Source of the DNA: Thinopyrum elongatum
Lineage: Eukaryota; Streptophyta; Magnoliopsida; Poales; Poaceae
Direction: 5' to 3'
Length of the DNA: 64,000 bases
Assembly (NCBI GenBank): GCA_011799875.1
Contig: CM022302.1
Coordinates: 178,242,942 to 178,306,941, forward strand
Part shown: positions 54,901 to 64,000 of the stretch, one piece after another
How the letters are laid out: each line of letters opens with the position of its first letter
How positions within the stretch are numbered: position 1 is the first letter of the stretch
The notes under the pieces: model-generated
Told to the model about the DNA's origin: nothing
Databases searched by the model: none
What the model saw: only the letters and a program-made list of their open reading frames with translations
Translations under genes and position numbers: made by a program

Positions 54901-56138
54901 GAGGTCAGTGAGATGACTCATCGAGGTTTGGCTGGGAGTGGCTGCACGAAATGACAGATGTGAGCTTGGAGACCAAGCAACAGCAAGGTGTTTGGAGTGG
55001 GGTGAGGGAGATTCAACTGGAGATAAGAGCTGGTCTTTGCGAGAGAGTGATCACATGCTAAGGTGATTATCTCTGCAATTTTTCAGCCTATTTGAATGAA
55101 TATAAAGAGCACTTGCAGTTCAAATGGCTTCACAGACCAGAACTACAAATCTTGAAGTGGCACTCACCTCAAGTATTTCATAAGTCTAAAAATGGGCATA
55201 GGTTGACGATTTGGTCATATGAGGATGCCATATAAATTTCATGCCATTTGGACATGCTAAAATAGTACTTCCTTCACAGCTATCCTCTCTGACCAGAATC
55301 TTAGGAAAATTCTAGGGAATTATTGGGAAGATGAAATGAATCCAAATTTTGTAGAGATAGATTATATGGGTAGGAGAATGCTCTGGTAAATTTTCAGCAA
55401 TTATGGAGCAATATAAAATATAGTTGCTTCACAATGTGAAAATCTGACCAGAAACCAATATTTGATGCTGTGCTCACATAGATGATTGTATAGGGTTGAA
55501 ACTTGGTGCAGAGTCATTATTTGAGTATATGGAGATGCTTGCAAAATTTCAACTCATTTGGATACTCCTAGCTAGCACTTGCTTCACAAAGATTCCAGTT
55601 GACCAGAAACTTTGGAAATTAGCCAGGAGAGATTTATTATCCAAATAAAGTTGAATTTTGGCATGTGGCAATGATATGGATAGTAAAGAGTGCACAAAAA
55701 GTTTGAGAGCAAGCAAGCAAATATAAAGGGTACTTGCTTCACAAACTGTCAGCTGGGGCAGAATCAGAAAAGGAATATTTGGGAAATATTTTTGGGCATG
55801 GCAAGGATTATTTTAACATATCTGTATAAGATATGTCCCAAAGGATTTATGGGAATTATTTGAGAATTTTGGGAATGATAGAAATATGAGTTGCTTCACA
55901 ACTCAGGGCAAACAGGGTTATTCCTTTAATAGAAAAAGGAATATTCCCAAGAAAAGAATATTGGGATTGGTCCAAAATGGAAATGACATGGTCTTGGGAT
56001 GGTTTTGAAGTTGGCAAGCCACTCGGGAAAAAAAATGAAGGGTGATCCATCCAGGTTTCAAGACCACTATGTCACAGAAAAGCAAATCCGGACCAAAATT
56101 AAAAGCAAAAGAAAATGGGCAAAATCCAGGGTGTTACA
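51997..56138 (-). repeat. LARD LTR, left copy (3' LTR)
   Basis: Plus strand from TGTGGCACCCCGG to CCAGGGTGTTACA. Central GC-rich part (53,930-54,760) gives ORFs on both strands that recur in the other LTR and lack domains; the outer part (55,000-56,000) is AT-rich. Confidence 0.92.
54455..54468 (-). promoter_or_regulatory. Palindromic TATA box in the left LARD LTR
   Basis: GGCTATATATAGCC, a perfect 14-bp palindrome, repeated at 61,906-61,919 in the other LTR. On the minus strand it would start transcription about 1.7 kb into the LTR. Being symmetrical it could also serve the plus strand. Confidence 0.5.
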
Positions 56139-56156
56139 AACCTACCCCCCTTAAAG
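56139..56156 (-). other. LARD polypurine tract
   Basis: On the minus strand CTTTAAGGGGGGTAGGTT touches the start of the 3' LTR. This is the site that primes plus-strand DNA synthesis. Confidence 0.9.
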
Positions 56157-57409
56157 AAATCTCGTCCTCGAGATTTGGTTGCTCAGGGATCGAACTTGAA
56201 TATTTCCACTTAAGGAAACCGTTTCCAACTCGGGTTTCCTTTTTACCTTTATATAATGTTCCTGCTGAATTTCATATGACTGACTGCCTTGCTTCGGGGT
56301 GGTTTGCTTTACTGGACCCTTTTCTAGCAAATCTTAACTCATAGGTTACTCTGACTCCAATCCTTTTATGTCTGCTATCTTGTCTGAGGCAATAAATTAT
56401 CCTGACCAAACAATGTCCCTTGCTCGTTAGTCCGAGGGTGATTCCTCATGGACGTGTCATGACGAGGTCCAATATAATTGACCGTTTGTTGAGTTGTGAA
56501 CAGATTCTCTCGGTGGACACGGAATCTTTTACTCACTGCATTGGGTGACTTCAAATGGATGTGTGTCCTCCAGGCTCATAACAGTACGGTGAATCATACC
56601 GTTCTCCTGGTGGAATCTGACTTCTTGCACGGATTGTTGAGTCATCTTGGGTATCTTCACTATCTCGGGTATAGCGCTTCTACCAAATATTTGATTGTCA
56701 CCTGTCGTGACCAGCATAAAGGTGTGCGGTCTTAAAGTGATATTATCCATAGACTTGACTAACAGTGGTCCTGGCAGCAAAATCTTGTTCACGGCAGGTT
56801 AGTCTTTAACTGATTCCCATCCATAAGGACACATACTTCGAGACTGTTGTTCATCCTTCTGATTATTCAGTCTATCGGTATCTCTATATGGATGGTAGGC
56901 CGAGGAATGCTTTAACATGGTTACTGAATTTAAACTACTGAGTTAATCTTTCGGCTGACCTGACCAGCTTGGTTGCCCTTCTTCTGACAAATCTAAGCAT
57001 ATCTGGTTGGCGGGGCGAGTTGTCTTGATATGGGGTCCTTGCAAATGGAATAGACCCCGTGGGTGTGTACCCATGGTGGTCGGTATCGAACCCGATTACT
57101 CTGAGTATCTGTACCATGTTGATCTTGCAACCATTATCATACCTTTATGGCCAAATCTTTGCTCCTTCATTATGGTTCTCTTTGCCTGGATCCTTTATCA
57201 AAGGAGCTTGGCCTTATGTGTTCTTTGATTCTCCGTGTGAGCATGGGTGTTGTCAGGTGCAATATTCCGGCAGGCATATTACTTTACAAGTTGTAGCTGT
57301 AGGTAACGATCGTCTGAACCCTTGGATAAAACCGGCAAATAAACCAGTAGCCACCAGAACGGTCTTTACAACTCAGATCTGGGACTTTTACTGGAATAAC
57401 TCAACCCCG

Positions 57410-57660
57410 ACTCAAGACGGCTGAAAAGCAGCTCAGAGCATGAGACGGTGTCGATAAGAAGAAAGTAGCAACTCCCTAAGACGGCCGAAAAACAGCTCAG
57501 AGCATAGGGTCATTGCTATGAAGAGAAATTCAACAGCTGCCCGAGACGGCCGAAAAGCAGCTCAGAACACGGGCTAGTTGCTGACAAGAGAAATAAAAAT
57601 CGGCATCCACCCCGAACGGCCGAAAACAGCTCAGAACACAGGCGTGGTGCCGTCACCAAA
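57410..57660. repeat. 64-bp tandem repeat in the LARD interior
   Basis: Four units near 57,412, 57,480, 57,544 and 57,604. Each has ACGGCCGAAAAGCAGCTCAG (variants ACGGCTG and ACAGCTC), followed by AGCA or AACAC and a variable AGAGAAA-like spacer. Confidence 0.85.
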
Positions 57661-59430
57661 GAAAGACAGGTGAGGGTTCATCCGTGTCCCATACAGCTCA
57701 CTATTATGAATGCAGGTATGAGCATAATAATTTGTACATACCGGAATAACACAGAGCAATGCTATAGGGCATATATCAGATGGTCGGCTTGCTCCATAGG
57801 TTGTTGGTCATCACACTGAAGTATATATCTGTCTTTCTCATAGCTCATGCAGTAGTCAGATCCCCACCGGGCTGGCATCATTGTATGAGTAACCCATATG
57901 ACCTTGGCAGCATGCCCACCATATCTATGGAAACATGTATGGCTGGCCACTTGATTCCCGAGGCAAGTTTGTGTCCTGGCTGATTTTTGCCTTCGGACCA
58001 ACTGCTGCCGATCTGACCCTGGGGATGCATTGTCATATGTTGCATCAGAAGATGTCCGTGTGTTGTGTCGAGGAAGGCACAGGCATCTTGCATTGTACGC
58101 TTCTCAGATAGCTTGTTCAGAAAGAATGGGTTGCTTACGCCGAAAATTTCTTTAGGTCATGTGCGGACTGGGTGCATATATATATCCCTTAAGGTTTCTG
58201 CTGTCGGTTACTCGTTGTATGCAACAGGGTATTCGGCTATCCTTCTTGCTGAACACTAAGTTCATAGCACATGCTGGCTTGCTTTCAAAATATAGCAGGG
58301 TGCAAATTGTACTCATAGCAGACTTCAACCTTGTATGTATGAATCATACCTTTAACTCAAAGTGTACTGTTGATCATGCGCACATCTTTGCCTTCTTGCT
58401 GGTGCGATCATTATTGCTGTGAAGATTGCTCATTGAGGTATACTTGATGCTGATAATCAATCCAGCTAGGATATCATTTGTATTCAGGCCCGATATTCCT
58501 GATATAACACAGTCTGCTAAAAATTCCATATTGCTGAGCTGAGCTTCCAAATGACTGTCTCTTTAGGTTCAGGGTCGGTGGGCAACTTCCATAAGGGGAA
58601 AATAAGGTAACACCAAGGGCCCAAAGAAAACAAAACAAACGACCAAACAAAAGCACACAAAGCAGCAAGATCACACACACAAGCAATATCACATCCTACA
58701 GCTATTCACAGCAATAATATGCATTCCTACTTAGGCACACAAATCTCGCAAGAACTCCGGTATTATGGTCTAACATGCTGTGGTGATGTGCACGAAAGTG
58801 AATCAATGTGTGGAAGAAAATTGGTGTAAACAAGGCTACACCAAACACGGACTTAACACGGATGGAACCGGTGGCGAGGACGAACTTGGTGATCGGGGGT
58901 CGGAACACAGAAGTTACGACCACATCATCATCAAGCGTACGGAAGAAAACCATACACGTCCAAAGAATAGGTGGCGGAATGAAATGGTGGTGGAAAGAAA
59001 AGCTTGCAGGCATTGCCCTTTTCTGATAACAAGGATCAGTAAGGGTTGTCGAAGCGGCTAGAGAAATGGCATGATCCGGGATAGAACTTGTCTATCACCG
59101 AAACGATAGAGGTGGCTGAAGAGACAAAGTTGGTGTGGTACCGGTGCATCAATCCGACAAAGGATCGACATCACCAAGCGCCTTGGCATCACTCCGCTGG
59201 GACGAAGATGACACCACACCAAGGAACAAATATGCAAACTAGAGAGCGCAGGTAGGGAATCGAAATCGATGCCACCTACACTCACCAGATCCACCGTTAG
59301 TGATAAAACGTCTAATCTATATGCATGCTATGCACAAACAAATGCACAAACAAGTGCAGCAAACCAACTGGATCCTATAATACCGGTTACTAACGCTCGC
59401 ATCTAGACCGCGCATCCTATAGCCAGACCT

Positions 59431-59443
59431 GCTCTGATACCAA
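59431..59443 (-). other. LARD primer-binding site
   Basis: Minus strand TTGGTATCAGAGC, four bases inside the 5' LTR end. It matches the usual initiator tRNA-Met primer site and fixes the element's direction. Confidence 0.92.
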
Positions 59444-59447
59444 CTCC

Positions 59448-62400
59448 TGTGGCACCCCGGCTCAGAGTAAACCGGAACGCCCCGTATTCCAGCCCAAGGA
59501 CCAGTCTTCTGGAATACGGCACTGTTGGCATAGAACAAATCAGCTCTTTATTACTATGGATATGGTTACAAAGGGTACAGGGATTACATCGGCACGGCGA
59601 CACTACGCCTGCCCGGGGTAGCTCTATGCTAACAGCGAAGTAACATCTCTCGGCAGCGGAACAGCGATGACGGTGATGGACTCCACTCCGCAGGGACTCT
59701 GGCTAGAACGCGTATCCTAGATCGCAAGCACAGGATCCTCGGCAAGCAAGCAATCACGGTATGACTTGCAAACTGGCATGACACGCCAGGTGAGTACTTT
59801 GAATGTACTCGCAAGCTCACAACAAACATCAGCATTAAGGCAAAACAACATCATAGCAGTCAAGATTAACAAGCAGGGTTATCCAGCAAGATAACTTCTG
59901 AAGTAATTGCAATAAGGTAAAGTATATTTAATTCATACTCCGAATAATCTCAAGATCCAATCCAAACCTGTGCCAAGTCTAATCATGTGGTCATCCAACC
60001 ACTCATTTCATAGCCATCCCATGGTTGACATATCAAATACCTGATACCGTCTGTACCACAAATAGGACAAACTTATTCTCTTCCGGGTTGTCTCACAACC
60101 CTCAGAATACTCATGAACCACCGAGTACTTCCGATCTGACGAGTTCTTCCATCATTATCACTACTATGGTTGACCACCTAGTGAGGTCTGGACGGACTAT
60201 CCAATACCGTGGACACGGCTATTCGAATAGATTTTACACTCTGCAGAGGTTGCGCACTTTACCCACACCATGGAGCACTGACCTCGTGATCCCATTCGGG
60301 TGGACCAGCGTCGCTCCAACGAAACCTGCCTGACCCGTGACTCTCTCATCGTACCACCGGCAATCGCACTCCCTCGGAGTCAAGCCATGGGTGGCCCCTT
60401 GTCACCTCGTGGCACCTGCCACCGTCGTGGCCAAACTATACTGTCCCAAACAGGGACGCCGGCACAAAACTCAACTGGGCTCACAAGGTTATCGCCGCCT
60501 ACCGGGCCAGGGTAGCGCGCACACATAACCTTCCCTTTCGGGCGGTACCGGTGAAAGAGCACGCGATCAGATCAAGTCAAGGCCGTCCCATACCAGCAAA
60601 TGTGGCTGCACGGATAAGTCCGGACAGGTGACTCAAGGTCAACCATGAAATATCTAATCCCCGAATAATATTTCCGTCATGGCTGACACTCCGATAACCA
60701 GTATGCTTAAGCCACTGCTACTAATTCATTTCCACGAACTGTCGGATGAACTCCAAATTAATCATAGACAGTAATCTCAACATCATAGTATCAACAAGTG
60801 GGTAAGCTACTAGTCACTATCAATCCGGTATTTAACATGATAGTCACCTATCCGAGAATTAACTCAAGCATTGCACAATCCAATTCATCTCACAGATACT
60901 CATACTTGTTATGAAAGTAATTAGTTTGACTATGATATTGCAATGCAATTATGCAGATGAGGGTTGTGGCTTGCCTGGGGATGAAGGATACATCGGGAAG
61001 GAGTGCGGAGAGTCCGCGAAAACGATCGCCGGAAACAGTTCTCTCTCGGAGGGGCTGTTTACAGACAAGGGCAAAATGGTCATTTCCACAGTAGGACCAC
61101 ATAGTCAAAATGATACCAACACAACGGGCTCGATGAGACGAAGACGTGGGCATTGGATTCACCTTGATCGGAGTCTCAGATGAAAAGTTATAGCCATTTG
61201 AAGTCCAGGGACCGATCTGTAAAGATTTTATTCACAGACAAGCCCCTGGCGGTTAAAACCGAAAGCGCCTTCAGGCCGAGTACGTTTTCTGAAACAGAAA
61301 ACGTAAACTTGGACGCAGTTAGGTGAAAATGCGCTTTCCAAATAGGGAGACATATTTAAAGAAATACGCCTCCACTTAAAATCCCGTGGGCCCGAGCGTT
61401 GACTTCTCCGTGTCACTGCCGCGCGGGGCCCACGAGCAGGGGCTCGGGGTCGTCTTCCCCGCGACGTCTCCTGCCTGGCCAAGGCAGGGGCCGGCCCCAA
61501 CGGCGACCGCCGGCAACACGGGCCACCTCTGGTGGCGCTCCGCCTACCAGGATGACCAGCGCGACGGGCCGCATCCATCCTCGTAGGTGGCGGCGCTCGG
61601 GGAGGACCGGAGCACGGGCGCCCCTGGTCATGGCGGACGACGGCTCGGTTGCCGAAGGGCACGATGGCTACCGGCCACCGGAGGAAGGGACAAAGGTCGG
61701 AGGAGGGTCGTGGAGGTCCGGGGAGAGCCTTGGTGAGGGTAGGAGGGCGAGAGGGGGCTCGGGCATCTCCAATTTAGGAGGAGGCCGAAGTGGCAATGGA
61801 GACCAGAGGGCGGCGAGGAGAGCTTCTCCAGCTCGGGGAAAAGGCTGGGCGGGACCAGAGGAGGATGGGGAGGTGGATGGTATGCTCGGGAGGGGCTCGG
61901 GCCGTGGCTATATATAGCCGGCCGAGGTGGAGGGGATAGGGATGGCCGACGTGGCGGTCTAAGCCGCTTACTGGAGCTCATGGCGACGTGGCTGGAGGGT
62001 TCCCGGCGTCGACGAGCGGCCGACCTGACAAGCATTCACTGCGACGCGATGGCTCAGGGAGGAAGGAGCCAACAGAGGGAGGTGACAGCTCGGTCACGGG
62101 CGAACAGGGTCTCGGCGGCGATCGCCGTGACGTGAAGAGGAAGAATCCGGAGGGGGAAAGACCTGGAGAGGGGGTACGTGGGTGCTGCGGAGCCAAATGA
62201 CATGCTTGGACAAGCCAGGGAGGGCCGGAGTTGACCTCATGAAGGGTACAGTGCGCAGAGCGCGTGTTCTTCACGTTGTCCACTTGGTCACCACGCCAAA
62301 ATGCCCACTGGTGCATGCTTTGACCCAACACCTTGTCTTTTGTGTGACTCAGAGGTCAGTGAGATGACTCATTGAGGTTTGGCTGGGAGTGGCTGCACGA

Positions 62401-63588
62401 AATGACAGATGTGAGCTTGGAGACCAAGCAATAGCAAGGTGTTTGGAGTGGGGTGAGGGAGATTCAGCTGGAGATAAGAGCTGGTCTTTGCCAGAGAGTG
62501 ATCACATGCTAAGGTGATTATCTCTGCAAATTTTCAGCCTATTTGAATGAATATAAAGAGCACTTGCAGTTCAAATGGCTTCACTGACCAGAACTATAAA
62601 TCTTGAAGTGGCACTCACCTCAAGTATTGCATAAGTCTAAAAATGGGCATAGGTTGATGATTTGGTCATATGAGGATGCCATATAAATTTCATTCCATTT
62701 GGACATGCTAAAATAGTACTTCCTTCACAGCTATCCTCTCTGACCAGAATCTTAGGAAAATTCTAGGGAATTATTGGGAAGATGAAATGAATCCAAATTT
62801 TGTAGAGATAGATTATATGGGTAGGAGAATGCTCTGGTAAATTTTCAGCAATTATGGAGCAATATAAAATATAGTTGCTTCACAATGTGAAAATCTCACC
62901 AGAAACCAAGATTTGATGATGTGCTCACATAGTTGATTGTATAGGGTTGAAACTTGGTGGAGAGTCATTATTTGAGTATGTGGAGATTCTTGCAAAATTT
63001 CAACTCATTTAGATACTCCTAGCTAGCACTTGCTTCACAAAGATTCCAGTTGCCCAGAAACTTTGGAAATTAGCCAGGAGATATTTATTATCCAAATAAA
63101 GTTGAATTTTGGCATGTGGCAATGATATGGATAGTAAAGAGTGCACAAAAAGTTTGAGAGCAAGCAAGCAAATATAAAGGGTACTTGCTTCACAAACTGT
63201 CAGCTGGGGCAGAATCAGAAAAGGAATATTTGGGAAATATTTTTGGGCATGGCAAGGAATATTTTGACATATCTGTATAAGATATGTCCCAAAGAATTTA
63301 TGGGAATTATTTGAGAATTTTGGGAATGATAGAAATATGAGTTGCTTCACAACTCAGGGCAAACAGGGTTATTCCTTTAATAGAAAAAGGAATATTCCCA
63401 AGAAAAGAATATTGGGATTGGTCCAAAATGGAAATGACAAGGTCTTGGGATGGTTTTGAAGTTGGCAAGCCACTCGGGAAAAAAATGAAGGGTGATCCAT
63501 CCAGGTTTCAAGACCACTAAGTCACGGAAAAGCAAATCTGGACCAAAATTAAAAGCAAAAGAAAATGGGCAAAATCCAGGGTGTTACA
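59448..63588 (-). repeat. LARD LTR, right copy (5' LTR)
   Basis: Paired with 51,997-56,138 and one base shorter overall. Palindromic TATA at 61,906-61,919. Confidence 0.92.
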
Positions 63589-64000
63589 CTGTTCATCCAC
63601 GGGCTACTGTTCATCCAGCCTCCACTGGCTACTGTTCATAGAGCCTCCACGGGGTCCTGTTCATCCACCCCAACCGGCTGGGGTGCGGCGGCCTCCTCGG
63701 GGTCCTGTTCATCCAGTGGCAACGGCCTACTACCACGGGGGTCCTGTTCATCCAACCCCCACCGGGAACTGTTCATCCATAGCAACCAACACCGGCTCGA
63801 CTCGTCTCGACTCGTTCTACGTACCGCGGTCCACGTCTCGACTCGTTCTACGTACCGCGCGCATGGTAGCAATAATCACTGTTCATCGAGAGGCAACCAA
63901 CACCGGCTGGCTACGTCTCGCACGGGGGCTCGATCGGCTTAAGTAAGCAGCAGCAGTGATCGATCGCTCGGTTTAGTTAGCAGCAGCAGCAGCGAAGGAA
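63589..64000 (+). repeat. Continuation of the host repeat, CTGTTCATCC motifs
   Basis: CTGTTCATCC or CTGTTCAT-like motifs occur near 63,589, 63,607, 63,632, 63,656, 63,704, 63,745 and 63,770, often preceded by GGGGTC or GGCTA. They match the sequence left of the LARD at 51,930-51,960 (GGGCTACTGTTCATCCACCG). Near the end, CGACTCGTTCTACGTACCGC occurs twice (63,807 and 63,839) and a CAG microsatellite lies at 63,980. ORFs here are repeat shadows. Confidence 0.65.

Larger units (their letters stand above)
56139..59447 (-). other. LARD interior, non-coding
   Basis: 3.3 kb without any frame longer than about 121 codons and without retroelement motifs on either strand. It includes the short tandem repeat at 57,410-57,660. 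Such interiors are thought to act as packaged RNA using proteins from related elements. Confidence 0.8.
51997..63588 (-). mobile_element. LARD-like LTR retrotransposon without coding capacity
   Basis: An element of 11.6 kb on the minus strand. The LTRs are 51,997-56,138 (4,142 bp) and 59,448-63,588 (4,141 bp), with a 3.3-kb interior. On the minus strand each LTR starts TGTAACACCC and ends GGGTGCCACA. The flanks are CTATT (51,992-51,996) and CTGTT (63,589-63,593), a target duplication with one transition. Primer site and polypurine tract are both clear. No gag or pol motif occurs. Long LTRs plus a non-coding interior of about 3.5 kb define LARDs such as Sukkula of barley; whether this is that family was not determined. 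LTR sequences differ by roughly 1-3% in stretches compared by eye. Confidence 0.9.

Noticed and set aside
63589..63946. Three overlapping ORFs at the right edge
   Set aside because: All follow the CTGTTCATCC repeat and none has a domain.

Overview
The window looks like intergenic heterochromatin from a large grass genome, most likely Triticeae (wheat, Aegilops or barley relatives). The evidence is nested transposons of types typical of that tribe: a CACTA element with a TNP2 gene plus a second gene ending in an Ulp1-type protease, a Gypsy element of the Tat type with two RNase H domains, an LTR element whose first bases resemble the Angela/WIS group, a LARD-type element with 4.1-kb LTRs, and Stowaway MITEs with CTCCCTCC/GGAGGGAG ends. 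Family names come from memory of motifs; no database was searched.

Layout. 1-22.8 kb (possibly to 23.6 kb) is a decayed CACTA transposon cut by the window's left edge. Its TNP2 gene (1-2818) and its second gene (17,994-21,830) are both broken. Between them lie duplicated spacer blocks, a cluster of MITEs, and a complete Gypsy element (5,145-15,648, target duplication ATGAT) inserted inside one MITE and reading on the minus strand. The CACTA side ends in subterminal-type repeats, followed by an array built on GTTAAC flanked by GGCC. 23.8-27.5 kb holds a probable multi-exon minus-strand gene of unknown function, with a 44-bp tandem array behind it. 28.6-30.6 kb is a CT-rich block duplicated in tandem with a period of about 1 kb.

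31-44 kb is the gene-richer island: an F-box/FBD gene broken up by MITEs (31,015-33,389), a small pseudogene with a clear TATA box (35,654-36,222), a minus-strand F-box/DUF295-type pseudogene (37,642-39,047) and one intact ORF of unknown function (43,411-44,067). 45.6-50.2 kb is a non-autonomous LTR element with two 2,173-bp LTRs around only 269 bp (target duplication GTCCC). 52.0-63.6 kb is a LARD-like element on the minus strand with 4.14-kb LTRs, a tRNA-Met-type primer site and a polypurine tract but no coding capacity. The DNA around these last two elements is a local patchwork of tandem and direct repeats.

No conventional operon, CRISPR or RNA gene is visible, and most ORFs inside LTRs are chance frames. 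The least explained items are the antisense TATA-ORF-AATAAA unit inside the Gypsy element (6.4-7.7 kb), the minus-strand spliced gene at 23.8-27.5 kb, the GTTAAC array, and the structured repeats in the two non-coding LTR elements.
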